Of a DNA stretch of 47,238 nucleotides, positions 1 to 11,900 are shown piece by piece. Position 1 is the first letter of the stretch. Each line of letters begins with the position of its first letter. The notes under the pieces are model-generated. The model was not told the DNA's origin. It searched no databases and worked only from the letters and a program-made list of their open reading frames with translations. The DNA comes from Verrucomicrobiota bacterium (GTDB lineage: Bacteria; Verrucomicrobiota; Verrucomicrobiia; Verrucomicrobiales; Akkermansiaceae): NCBI GenBank assembly GCA_016871685.1, contig VHCM01000005.1, positions 1 through 47,238 of the forward strand, read 5' to 3'. Made by a program: the position numbers and the translations under genes.

Positions 1-21
1 CGCATTTCCCTTGAGCGTCCG

Positions 22-645
22 GTGTGCGGCGGCATGCTCGACCACGTGGCCACGAGAAGAAAACAACCCGAGGTCACCCGTCGGCTGCTGCTCGAGGCCG
101 CACACGAATGCTTCTCCACCCGGGGCCACGCAGGATCGGGAATCGGCGCGGTCATCGCGCGGGCCGGCACCACCAGCGGCGCGCTCTTCCATCACTTCGC
201 CGATAAGCGCGAACTCACCCTCGCCTGGATCCGCGAAGTACTTGCGGCGCGCCTCCACGAGGAATGGATCGCGCCGCTTTCAGCCGTCGGATCACTCGAT
301 GAGCTGCGCGTGCTTGTGCGCGACCGCTGCACAGCCATCGACCTATCGTCGCCGGTATCCGCACTGGCGGCCGTCGGCGCGGAAATCGCAGGAGCCGAGC
401 CGACTCTGCGCGACGCGATCGACACCCTGATCCGTGAATGGCATGAGGCGCTCGAAGCCACGATCGAACGCGGACGCAGCGAAGGCTGGATCCACCGCGG
501 CATCCGCCCCGAAAACGAATCCAAGCTCATCATCGCAAGCATTTGCGGACTCGCGGTGACGGCGAGAATGACGACGGATCCGTCCCACAATGTCCGGATC
601 GCCGCCGCAATCGACGGCTACCTTGACACCCTGCGGCCCGTGTGA
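22..645 (+). CDS. TetR/AcrR family transcriptional regulator
   Basis: 207 aa ORF; N-terminal HTH typical of TetR (TRRLLLEAAHECFSTRGHAGSGIGAVIARAGTTSGALFHHFADKRELTLAWI). Start could also be the ATG at 34. Confidence 0.9.
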   Translation: MCGGMLDHVATRRKQPEVTRRLLLEAAHECFSTRGHAGSGIGAVIARAGTTSGALFHHFADKRELTLAWIREVLAARLHEEWIAPLSAVGSLDELRVLVRDRCTAIDLSSPVSALAAVGAEIAGAEPTLRDAIDTLIREWHEALEATIERGRSEGWIHRGIRPENESKLIIASICGLAVTARMTTDPSHNVRIAAAIDGYLDTLRPV

Positions 646-702
646 TTCCGGCGGAGCGATTCGATGGATGCCCCGGATCCCTTTCTGGGTCCCTCTGTCT
701 GA

Positions 703-2010
703 TCAGCCACCAGGTTCGCGGATCCCGGCGTAGGCGGCCTCCATGGCCTTGGCCAGTGCGGTCGCATATTCGCGCAGGATCGACGGCATCGGCCGACCAT
801 TGAATTCGCGCAGTCCTTCGTAATCACCAGCGGCCATCCGCGGGTAATCCACCGTCGAATTCATGACATAAGGCTCCATGAACAACACGGGACAATCATA
901 CAGACGGTTCGCCAGGAGGTTTCTTGCCCAAACGTAGGGATGATCGCGCACCGGAAGCACATTGCGCAACGCGGGGTCGTACTGATACGGCGGCAGGCCG
1001 GTAAAAGCGGCGAACCCTTCGGCAATCCGCGTCGCGAGCAACGACTCCTCCTCGTGCGTGCCGCTCAACAACTTCTCGAGCATCGTCAGCCGCTGGTCGG
1101 CCATTGCGAACTCGTCGTCGGTGTAGGCTCCGTTCACCAGCACATGGAAATGCGTGCGATCGACCAATTGTGGTGCCGATGCATCACCCCACGGCTCGGC
1201 ATTGAAATGCAGGGCAAGCACCAGATCGGGGCGGATGTGCTGGTTCACCAGATCGGCGCGCGCGCGGATCTCCGCCGTCCGATAGAACAGCCGCTCCGCC
1301 GTCTTGCGGATCACCTCATCCGGCGCTGCCACGCCAGCGGACGCCTCCGCGAGTGGCAGCAACGACTCGGGCCGATGGCGGGTCGCCGGATCGGATCCAT
1401 CCCTCACCAGAAAGACGCTGGCCCCGAGTGCCTCGAGCATCGGCTTGAGGTGGCGCGCCACGGCCATCGTCATGTCGCCCTCGCAAACGGGCGCACCATC
1501 GCCCACCTGCAGCCAGCGCTCCTCGAGCATCGCCCAAGGTCCGCCGAGATGGCCGGGATCAATCGCAATGCGCAAGCCGTCGAGCGGCCTGCCTGGAGGA
1601 AACGGCGGCAACTCCCGCGCCCGCCTCCAGCCTCGGACCGGCACCGCGCGTCGGCCATCGCTGGCAAACGGGATCCGGGTCATTCCCGCGGCAGGATCCG
1701 CATCGTCGTGGCGGACATCCACCGCATCGTCGTGAATCTCGATGAACTCGCGCCAACGCCCGCCAGTGACAAACACCGAGGTGAGCAGGGTCTCGAATTC
1801 AGGGCGCGTCAGCGCGTGATGAAATCGTCCGAGTCGCGACCAATCCGGCGGCTGCGCCAATACGGACAACAGCGGAGCGGATGGCGCGGGCGGCATCGGC
1901 GGCCGATCCGCCGGTGCCCCGGGGCGCGGCGGCCGCAAGTGATTCCACACCACGAGCACCGTGGCCGACATCAGGATCAACGCCGCCAAGATGAGGATCT
2001 TCCGGTGCAT
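703..2010 (-). CDS. N-acetylmuramoyl-L-alanine amidase (Amidase_3-like), signal anchor
   Basis: LRIAIDPGHLGG...VCEGDMTMAVARHLKPMLEALGASVFLVRDG plus ALHFNAE resembles the Amidase_3 catalytic fold; N-terminal hydrophobic segment MHRKILILAALILMSATVLVVW. Start chosen at the internal ATG (2010) rather than the longest ORF. Confidence 0.8.
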   Translation of the reverse strand: MHRKILILAALILMSATVLVVWNHLRPPRPGAPADRPPMPPAPSAPLLSVLAQPPDWSRLGRFHHALTRPEFETLLTSVFVTGGRWREFIEIHDDAVDVRHDDADPAAGMTRIPFASDGRRAVPVRGWRRARELPPFPPGRPLDGLRIAIDPGHLGGPWAMLEERWLQVGDGAPVCEGDMTMAVARHLKPMLEALGASVFLVRDGSDPATRHRPESLLPLAEASAGVAAPDEVIRKTAERLFYRTAEIRARADLVNQHIRPDLVLALHFNAEPWGDASAPQLVDRTHFHVLVNGAYTDDEFAMADQRLTMLEKLLSGTHEEESLLATRIAEGFAAFTGLPPYQYDPALRNVLPVRDHPYVWARNLLANRLYDCPVLFMEPYVMNSTVDYPRMAAGDYEGLREFNGRPMPSILREYATALAKAMEAAYAGIREPGG

Positions 2011-2087
2011 GGCAGATTGGATTTGTCGGACATGGCGGATCCATGGATCCTGCCGACACCACTTCACCCGATCCCACAGGGTTTGTC

Positions 2088-2942
2088 ATGTCCACAATCC
2101 GCATTCTCTTCCTCGGCGACATCGTTGGCGAACCCGGACGCAAGGCGGTCACCGGTGAACTCGCCGCGATCCGCCAGTCCCAGGAAATCGATTTCGTGAT
2201 CGTCAACGGCGAAAACGCGGCCGGCGGCAAGGGCATCACCCCGAAGATCGCAATCGACCTGCTCCGCGCCGGTGTTGCCGTGATCACGACCGGCGATCAC
2301 GTCTGGGACCAGAAGGAAATCATCGACTACCTGCCCAGCGAGCCGCGCCTGCTCCGGCCGCTCAACTACCCGCCCGGCACGCCCGGCCACGGCAGCGTGG
2401 TGCTCGACACTCCGAAAGGACGCATCGGCGTGATCCAAGTGCAGGGGAGGTCGTTCATCCAACCACCATTGGAAAACCCTTACATCGCCGCGGAACTGGA
2501 AGCCGCGCGCCTGCGATCCGAGGGAGTGGGCCCGATCTTCGTCGATTATCATGCCGAGACAACCAGCGAGAAAATCGCCATGGGGCGGCACCTCGACGGC
2601 AAAGTCTCGGCCGTTGTCGGAACGCATACACACGTTCAGACGGCCGACGAGTGCATCTTTCCCGGCGGCACCGGTTATCTCACGGATGCGGGCATGTGCG
2701 GACCCGAGGAATCCGTGCTCGGACGCGCGATCGAATCGGTGGTTTTCCGGTTCAAGACCGGTCTGCCCACGCGCTTTACGATTGCCAAAGGCCCTGTTCG
2801 CCTGTCCGGCGTGATCCTCGATGTGGATCCAGCCAGCGGATGCTGCCTCGGCATCCGGCGATTCTCACGGTTGCTCAATGAAGACGCGGCTGACGGAAAT
2901 CCGCTGAACGCGGATCTGGCGGCGCACCACGATAGCCGGTGA
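2088..2942 (+). CDS. ymdB: YmdB-family metallophosphoesterase
   Basis: MSTIRILFLGDIVGEPGRKAV...DFVIVNGENAAGGKGITPKIA...TTGDHVWDQKEI...VVGTHTHVQTADE...TDAGMCGP matches the YmdB/TIGR00282 pattern. Start moved to the ATG at 2088. Confidence 0.93.
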   Translation: MSTIRILFLGDIVGEPGRKAVTGELAAIRQSQEIDFVIVNGENAAGGKGITPKIAIDLLRAGVAVITTGDHVWDQKEIIDYLPSEPRLLRPLNYPPGTPGHGSVVLDTPKGRIGVIQVQGRSFIQPPLENPYIAAELEAARLRSEGVGPIFVDYHAETTSEKIAMGRHLDGKVSAVVGTHTHVQTADECIFPGGTGYLTDAGMCGPEESVLGRAIESVVFRFKTGLPTRFTIAKGPVRLSGVILDVDPASGCCLGIRRFSRLLNEDAADGNPLNADLAAHHDSR

Positions 2943-2970
2943 GCGGGACAAGCACAGCCGCTTGCCCCGC
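2943..2970 (-). terminator. Stem-loop between convergent genes (candidate terminator)
   Basis: GCGGGACAAGC-acagcc-GCTTGCCCCGC: 11-bp stem, one G.U wobble when read on the minus strand, A/C mismatch on the plus strand; starts immediately after the ymdB stop. No U-tract. Confidence 0.35.
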
Positions 2971-2984
2971 CCGATGCCGACGGA

Positions 2985-5900
2985 TCAGTTGTCGGCGGCA
3001 GTCGTGGCTTTCACGCGCATGAACAACCTGGCCACACCCGCATGGGCTGTGCCGGCGAGGTCGATGCTCATGCTGTTGGTGCCGGTACCCGATGGAGCGA
3101 TCTCAATCATCACCGGCGTCCACGATTGCGGATCGGCCGGATCGTCGGTCGCCTCGATCGTGTAGGTCGCACCCACCTGCGATTCCCAAGCCATGGTGCA
3201 CACTGTGCCTTGCATGGTGATGCTGGTGATTTGGAACGGCTCGATGGTGACGGGTTCACCGCCTCCGTTGTCACCACCGCCACCGCCACCGCTTCCGGGC
3301 GTGGATCCGGGGATCGTCACGGTGTCCATCACGACCCAGCCCCATCCGCCGTGACCTTGGTCGATGAAATCAAGCGTGTAAGTGGCCGATGGATCGAGCG
3401 ACGCGAGTTGCGACGAGGTGAAGACCACTTGTTGATAGTCATCACCTTCACCGGTTCTTGTGGCGGAGAGCACATAGGTACCGGTGTTCACATTGCGCAG
3501 CGCGATGCCTTGGAACCCGGGTTCGGTCGTGTTGGCCGGCAAGGCCGAAACCGCGGTGCCCGCGAGATTCACTCCGGATACGGAGCCGCCCGCAAGCCAA
3601 GCAGTGAGGTTGCCGCTGCCATTGAGCTCGAACTCCGGCGAGCGCAGCAGGAAGGTCGGATGTGGCGAATCCTCGCTGCCGCCGGCGATGATCTGACGCA
3701 CCGCGCCCGGGCCGGCCTGCTGGTTTCCTTTGCCGCTTCCGGTCGTCAGGTTCTGCGGACCACTGCCTGTGTTCGGCACCGACAGGTTCGTCCAATACTG
3801 GAACGTGCCGTCGTCGAAATCAAAGGTCACCGGAAATCCGCTGGCAACCACCACGGTGGTCGATGCGGTCGTCGAATCTACCGCGTTGACGGCGGTCAGC
3901 GTGTAAGTGGTCGTCTCGGACGGCGTCACGACGTACGAACTGAGTCCAGTGACGTTGATGCTTCCCGGATTGAGGGTCAGGATGTCGGCAAAGAGAGCCG
4001 CCCAGGACAAGGTCGCGCTCGAGCCCGCGAGGATGCTGACCGGGCTCGCGGCAAAGCCAGAGAGGATCGGGCTGTTTGCCTCCGGGACCGTGGCGAACTC
4101 GTAGGGACCCACCAGCAGCTTGCGGCTGTCCGGCACGTTCTGCGCCGTCTTTTCGTCGAGTGTGAACCACGTGGTCCCGTCGTGGCTGCCTTCGACTTTC
4201 CAGCCGACCGGGTCGCGTCCGCCCGAATCACCGGCGGTGTACCAGCGGTAGCCGTTGGCGGCGGTGATCGTGCCGAAATCCAGCACAAGCCGCGCATTGG
4301 TCTTGGTGAAGTCGAGCCACTTGCTGTCGAGACTGTTGTCGTTGCCTTGGGCCGGGCTTTCACCGCCCGGGAAATTGCCACCGGGCGAGCTGGCGAGCGC
4401 GCCGCCGACCCGTGATCCGTTGAACAGGATCTGGAACTCGGCGATTGAGACGCTGTTGTCGTTGGGATTGCGCAGCGCCGTCGGCTTGAAGCTGTAGTAG
4501 CGGAACGCGGCGGACTGCAGGATCGACACGGTGACCGAGCGTGTGCGGGTCTTGCCGTTGCCGGTCGCGGTGAGCGTGTAGGTGGTGGTCTGTGCCGGGC
4601 TGACCGTGGCCGATCCGCTGGCGGAGACGGTGCCGACGCCGTTGTCGATCGAGACCGAAGATGCGTTCGAGACGTTCCAGGACAGTGTCGTGTCGTCGCC
4701 GGCCTCGATGTAACCGGCGCTCGCGCTGAAGCTGTTGATCACCGGCGCGTCGCTGACCGGCTGGGTCGGCGTGAAGTGGCCGGTGAGGCCGCTGACCGGA
4801 TCCAGCGAAGTGTAGGCCAGTCCACTTCCTTTCTTGAACTTGGCGTACATGATGTCTTCGCCACCTCCCTCATAAAATCCGATGGCGATGCGCACCGCGT
4901 CCATTTGAAGATTCACCGTGCCTGTCGATCCGCTGGTGGCATTGCCTCCGCCACCGGTGCTGACGATCTTCTCCCCGGCATCGGCGAAGTCGCCGTCGTC
5001 GTTGAGGTCGAGGTAGATCACGCTGCCGTCGTCCGAGCCGACACCGAACGTGTAGCTGCCCGGGCCGTCGACGTTCACATCGAACCATCCGGTCCACAGG
5101 ATGGAGAAGTCGCTGCCGTCGGTGATCCCCGGCAATGCGGGCATCATGCCATTGGGATACGAGATCGCGCCGGTCTGGACGAAGGTGCCGCTCGGCGTGG
5201 CGTTGATCAGGTTGGCGATCGGGTCGAGCTGACCCGATCCGCTGAGCGTGTCGAAGGTTTTTCCGTTGAGTCCGCCGGCCGCGATGGTGACCGTGACCGA
5301 CTGGGTGATCGTGCCGGTGGTGCCGGTGGCGCTCAGCGTGTAGGTGGTGGTGGCGGTCGGATTGACGCCGCGCGTGCCGCTGGCGGTGACGGTACCGATG
5401 CCGTTGTCGATGCTCACGGAGGTGGCTTCAGTGACGTTCCATGCAAGCGTGCTCGATCCGCCCGAGAGCACCACATCCGGACTCGCGGTGAACGCGGTGA
5501 TGCGCGCGCCGAACGTGCCGGGGATCGTCACGGTGTCGGCCGCAAGCCAGCCCCAGCCGCCGTGCGCCTGATCGATGATGTCGAGCGTGAAGAATGCGGT
5601 GCGGCTCAGTGCGTCGAGTTGCGCCTTGGTGAAGGTGATCTGCTGGTAGTCGTTGCCGTCGCTGGTCTTCTGGCCGGAGAGCACGTATTTGCCGGTGTTG
5701 GTGTTGCGCAACGCGACCCCCTGGAATCCGGGCTCCGAGCTGTTGGCCGGGAGATCGGCAACGAAGGTGCCGTTGAGCGAGCTGGTGTGCCCGCCGCCGG
5801 CGAGCCAAATGGTGAGGTCGCCCGCGGCGTTGAGTTTGAACTGCGGCGAGCGCAGGATCATCGTCGGGTGCGAAGCGTCGTGATACGTCGATCGCACGGC

Positions 5901-8900
5901 ACCATTGCCGGCATGCGTGTCTCCCGTGCCGCGCGTGGTGAGGAAGCCGCTGGTGCCGGTGTTGCCTTTCGGCGCGTAGCTCCAGCCCTGGAACGTGCCG
6001 TCGTCGAAGTCGAATGACACAGTCGTGCCGGTCGAGGGCAGGTTTACCACCACGGTGACCTCCTTGGTCGTGGTGCCCGTGGCGTTGGTTGCGGTGAGCG
6101 TGTAGGTGGTGCTTTGCGACGGTGTGACCGTGGCGCTACCCTCGGCACCGATCGTCACGCCGAGGCTCGGGCTGATGCTCAGTGTGCTCGCGTTCGCCAC
6201 GCTCCAGGCCAGCGTCGCACTCTGACCCGGGCTGATCGTGGTCGGCGATGCGCTGAAGGCGACGGTCGGCGCGGCAGATCCGCCGCCACCACCCAGTGCG
6301 ATGTTGGTCAGGTACGTGCTGCGACTCGAAGTGACCGTCTGGTTCATCTTCTGATCGAGCACCGCCCAGCTGGTGCCGTTGGTGCTGCCTTCGACGCGCC
6401 ACGAAACCGGATCGCGGCCGTCCGAGTCGTTTGCAGTCGCCCAGCGGTAGCCGTTGGCATTCACCGCAGTGCCGAAGTCGAGCACGAGCGGTTGGATGTT
6501 GAAATCGAGCCACTTGGTCGAGACATCGTTGTCGTTGGCTTGGGCCGGGCTTTCACTGCCGGGGAAATTTCCGCCGGGGTTGGATGCGGTCGCACCGCTG
6601 ATGCGCACTCCGTTGTTCAACATCTGGAACTCGGAGATCTGCACCATGCCGGCGTTGGAATCGCGCAGCGCAAGGGGCACGAAGCGGTAATAGCGGAATG
6701 ATCCCGAGGCGAAGAGATCGACCGTGGCACTGGCGGTGCGGGTACCGCCGGCACCAGTGGCGGTGAGCGTGTAGGTGGTGCTCGCGGTCGGCGAAACGAC
6801 ACGTGTACCGCTGAGACCGAAGGGGCCGCTCAGACCACTGATGCTCACCGAGGTGGCGTTGTCCACCGTCCACGACAACGTGGACGCGCCGCCGCTGGTG
6901 ATCGCGGTCGGACTTGCGGTGAAGGTGATGATCGGCGGCTCCACACCCGGCGAAGCACCGACGAACACGCCACTCGATCCGGTGATCGGGCCGAGGGCCG
7001 ACCACTGGAGGCTCTGCCCCTTGCCATAGCGGGCATCGACAAACTGGCCGCCGCCAACCTCCTGGAAGGCGATCGCAAAGCGCAGATAGTCCATCAGCAA
7101 GTTCACGGTGCCGGTGGTTTCTTCGAGCAGCCCGGCATTGACGACGCGCTCACCCGCATCGGCGAAGTCGCCGTCCTCGTTGAGATCGAGATAGATGACA
7201 CAGCGGTCGTCGCATTTCGCTCCGAACGTGTAGTACCCCTTGCCCTCGACACGCACGTCGAACCAGCCGGTCCACAGCACGGTGAAGCTGTCGCCATCGG
7301 TGAGTCCGTTGAGGGTCGTGAGCGACGGGAAGGTGGTGGAAGGATCCTCGTCGTAACGGATCGCGCCGAGCTGGGTGAAGCTCCCGCTTGCCGAGGGAAT
7401 CAGGTTGATCAGATTGGCGATCGGGCTGAGGTAACTGCTTTCATCAATCGTGTTAAAGGTGCGGCCCATGAGCACGTTGTTGTTGATCGTGACGGTCGCG
7501 CTGGCGGTGGTGGTGCCGTTGTTGTTCTCGGCGGTGAGCGCGTAATTGGTGGTCGCGGTCGGCGTGACCGTGGCGGTTCCCAGCAGCGGCAGCCCGGTGC
7601 CGACGCCCTCGATGCTCACAGAAGTCGCGTTGATCACATTCCAGGAAAGCGTGCTGCTCATGCCGGAGGCGATCGTCGAGGGCGTGGCGGTGAATGAAGC
7701 CACCGTCGGACTGGATCCGATGAGGTCGGTCTCCACCGAAAGGCGCACGTTGTCCCAGAAGCTCTGGGCCTGGGCAGTGAGGCCGGTCGAGGTATTCGCG
7801 CGATCGCCGATCGAGGCGATGAACACGCCGATGTTGCCGCTGCGGGCGAGGTCGGCGGAAGTCACCGTGTGCGTGAGCGTGAGATCGCCCATCGTGCCGC
7901 CCTTGAAGCCGGTCGGCGGCGTGCCCACCTGCGGGCTTTTCACCACGACGTTGGTGATCCACGACGTGTAGTAGTTGGCGGAGGTCGGCGCGCCACCGTG
8001 GCCGGCGAGGCCGTTGGTGAGGCCGAAGAACGAATCGTCCGCATAGTACGGAGCACCCGACGGCGCATTGACGTTGCGGTCGCCAGTGGCGACGACCAGA
8101 CGGATGATATCCCCAACTTTGAGGCTCGACCAGGCGATGTTGCTGATCTGGCCGATCGCCGAGCCGGCCCACAGATTGATTGCCTGCGGCACCGGAGTGG
8201 TGCCGACAGCGGGATCCGATGGGACGATGTTCAGGTAGCCGAAGGCGATCTCGTTGGTATTGACGGTCTGCTGCGTGTTGTCCGTGGCGATCACCTGCCA
8301 ACCAGTGGGTGTGGTTTTCGCCAAATCCGTGAGGTCACCGCTGCCGAACGCGCCGTTGGCAGACGGGTTGCGGTCAATTTCAAAACTGTGATTGCCGATC
8401 GACGCGACATTCGTCACCCGTGTCTGGACATTCACCGTGACCGTGGCGGTGCGATTGGCCGCTGCTCCGGCGGCGGTGAGGGTGTAGGTGGTGGTCTGGT
8501 AGGGGCTGACGATGACCGTGCCGGTGACGGGCAGTCCGGTTCCCCCGCCATCGCTGATCGATACGCTTTGGGCCTCCTCGACGTCCCATGAGAGGACGAG
8601 CGCCTCACCGTAGAGCACATTCAACGCCGAGGCGGTGAACGATTTGATCCGCGGGATGCCCGGAATGTCGGTGGTGCCCGGGATGCTGACGCTGTCCATC
8701 GTCACCCATCCCCATCCGCCGTGACCGATGTCGATCAGGTCGAGCGTATACGGGTGGTCCTGCGGAAGCCCCGCCAACTGGCTGGCGGCGATGGTGACCT
8801 TCTGCCAGCCGCCCTCACTGGCTTTGCGTGCCTCGAGGAGGTAGGTGCCGGTGGTCACGCCGCGCAGCGCGATGCCCATGAACCCGGGGTTGGAAGAATT

Positions 8901-11900
8901 CGCGGGCAAGGTCGCATCGGTGAGGCCGATGACGGATCCGGACCCGGTGCCGCCATTGAGCCAGACGGTGAGGTCACCGCTGCCGTTGAGCGAAAATTCC
9001 GGCGAGCGCAACAGGAGACGCGGATGCGGATCGTCCTCGGAGGTGCTGCTCTTCCGCGCGAGTTCGACCGCACCGGCACCGGACTGCTTGCCGCCCTGGT
9101 TCCAAATGCCGCTGGGCGCACTGTCCGCGGCGGTCCAGTAACGCGGACCATTGTTGGTGTTGGGCACGGTGAGGTCGGTCCAGCCCTGAAGTGTCCTGTC
9201 GTCAAAGGTGTAGACCAGCGGATCGGCCGGAACGATCACCGCGACGCTCACGCTAGCGGTGCGGGTGCCGAGTTCGTTGGACACGGTAAGCGTGTAAGTC
9301 GTGTTGGCCGACGGAGTGACCGTGGTGCTGGTCGTCGGTGCCGCGATCGTGCCGACACCGTTGTCGATGCTGACGCCGTCGACATTGAGCACCGACCATG
9401 CGAGCGTGACGGATGATCCGGCGGTAGTGGAATCCGGAGTCGCGGTGAAGGAATTGATGATCGGCAGGCCGGTGAGCGGCTTGTATGGGGTGATGTTGAC
9501 ATTGGTGCCGCTGAAGTCGGCAAGATCCTGATAAGGGCGGCTTGCGCCCTTGGCATAGCGCGCCTGCATGAGTTCCCTGTCGCCGTCGTCGTAGTAGGCG
9601 ATGGCGAACTGCACCGCTTCGCGGCTGATGTTGACGGTCGCGGTGCGGTTGTTGATCCACGACGTGTTGTCGACGACCAATTCACCCGCATCGGCGAAAT
9701 CGCCGTCCTCGTTGAGGTCGAGATAGAGCACGCTGCCGTCGTCACTGCCAAGGCCGAACGTGTAGTCGCCCAGCCCGATCTGCGCGGTGTTGAGCCAGCC
9801 GCGCCAGAGCACGATGAAGCGGTCGTTGCGCGTGATCGACGGAAACGCGGCGTTGAAGATGCCGTCGGCACCCTCGCCGCTGCCGTAGCGGATCGGTCCG
9901 CGCTCGTTGAACAATCCGTCGGGCTCGATCGCGAACAGGTTGGCGATCGGCTTGACCGACTGCTGCAAGTCGTTGTTGTGGAACGTCTGATAGGTCGCGC
10001 CGAGCATGCCACTGGTGGCGACGGTGACACTCGAGGACGAGGTCGAGCTGCCGTTGGCATTCGTCGCGGTCAGCGTGTAGGTCGTGTCCTCGGTCGGATA
10101 GACCGTGCGGATGCCGGTGGACGAAAGCGTCGGGAATCCCGGGGTGATGCTGATTGCGGTGGCATTACCGACGACCTCCCAGCTCAGTGTGACCGGCTCG
10201 CCCGGCGTGACGCTGGCGGGGCCGACCTTGAGGCTCGCTTGGGGCGAGCCGTCGAACGGAGCGATGAGGAACCGGTCGAGGTATGTGCTGCGCGAGAGCG
10301 TCACCGGATGGTTGCTGCGTTCGTCAAGCAGGTCCCAGTCGGTGAGGTTGTTGCTTCCCTCGACTCGCCAGCTCACCGGATCGCGCTGCGGCGCGTCATT
10401 GCCGGTCGCCCAACGATAGCCGTACACCACGGTCGGAGTCCCGTGATCGAGCACCAAGGTCGGGAGCGGTCCTTCGAAGTTACGCGAGGCATTCCACTTC
10501 GTCTCGGTGCTGCCGTCACTCCCCTTCGCCGGTTCCTCGTTGTTCATCCAGTTGCCCTCGGGCGAACTGGCAACCGCGCCGGAGATCCAGACCCCATTGA
10601 TGTCGACCATCTGGAATTCGGTAAGCTGGACGTTTCTTTCCTCACCACCGTTGGAATAGCCGCGGTTGGCGACAGGCACGAAGCGGTAGTAGCGGTAAGG
10701 TCCCTGGCCGATGATGCCGATCGAGACGGTCTTGCTGCGTGTGCCAGCGGGACCGGTGGCAGTGAGCGTGTAGGTCCGCGTGCTGGTGATGTTGGAAATC
10801 GTGACCGCGCCGGACGCGGGATTCACCGACCCGATGTCGGGCGTGATGCTCGCGCTGTCGGCACCGGAGATCGTCCAGCTCAAGGTGGAGTACTCGCCGC
10901 TGTTGACCGCCGTGGGATTTGCACTGAACGCGATCGCGGGCGGACCGACGATCGACGGATCGAAGACGGCGGTGATGTAGGGTCGGTTCGTCGAAGTCGG
11001 ATTGTTGGCGGTGCTGACGCGGTAGCCGCGGTAGCCGGACACGTTGAGCACGTCGGGGCTCAGGCGGAGGAAGACATACTTGCCGGCGTTCTCGCCATTT
11101 CCATAGGCCTCGGTGAGCCAGTCGGACAGCCGGTCCATCGCGTCACCTGATGCGCCGGTGTTGGCCATCAGACCGAGCGGCGTGGACGGGGTCCACCAGT
11201 CCTCCTTGATCAGCGTGCCGCGGGTGAAGAAGTCGTCGATGCCGTCGCCGACGTCGGTGCGCAGCGTGTTGGCCGAGTCGCGGGCGTCGGGAAGCGCGAA
11301 CAGGTTGACGTTGAAATTCGCCGGGCCGGAGCTGGAGCTTGGCTCACCGCTCGTCGGGCGCATGAATACGCGGACATTGCTGAATCCGCCGGTGCCGAGG
11401 TTTTCAGGAAGGCGGAACGGCACGACGTAGTGACGGTTGCCGTCGCCGTAGTACTTCTCGCCCACGTGGATGAGCGGCCAGGCGTCGTCGACCTCGTCGG
11501 GTCCGCCAATCACCGCGCCGGTGGTGGTGCTGGTGCCGAACGACGCATCCTGGGTCAGCGCATTGAGGCGAAGCGTCTCGGGCAGCCGCACCGTGACGAC
11601 TGCGGTCCGCACCTGGTCGCCGAAGCTGTTGACCGCGCTGAGCGTGTAGGTGGTGGTGGCGGACGGCGTCACGGCGAGCGAGCCGCTGTTGCCCGTCGCG
11701 GTGACCGGGGCGATGCCGCCCGGCCCGTCGTCGATGGTGATGGTGACGCCGTCGCCCGAGACATCCCAGCTCAGCGTCGAGCTGCCGCCGTCGAGGATCA
11801 CCGCCGGGGACGCCGCGAATTGGTTGACGTAGGGCGCGCGGAAGTCGGCGGGTGTGAACGTGTAGCTGAGGTAAGGCGTGAAACTCTTGTTCCAGTAATT

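Noticed and set aside
4776-6017. Long plus-strand ORFs antisense to the giant genes (e.g. 413 aa here, 462 aa at 22211, 619 aa at 40452, 740 aa at 29068)
   Set aside because: Arg/Gly/Asp-rich shadow translations of high-GC coding sequence on the opposite strand; no recognisable domains and the sense frames are clearly coding.
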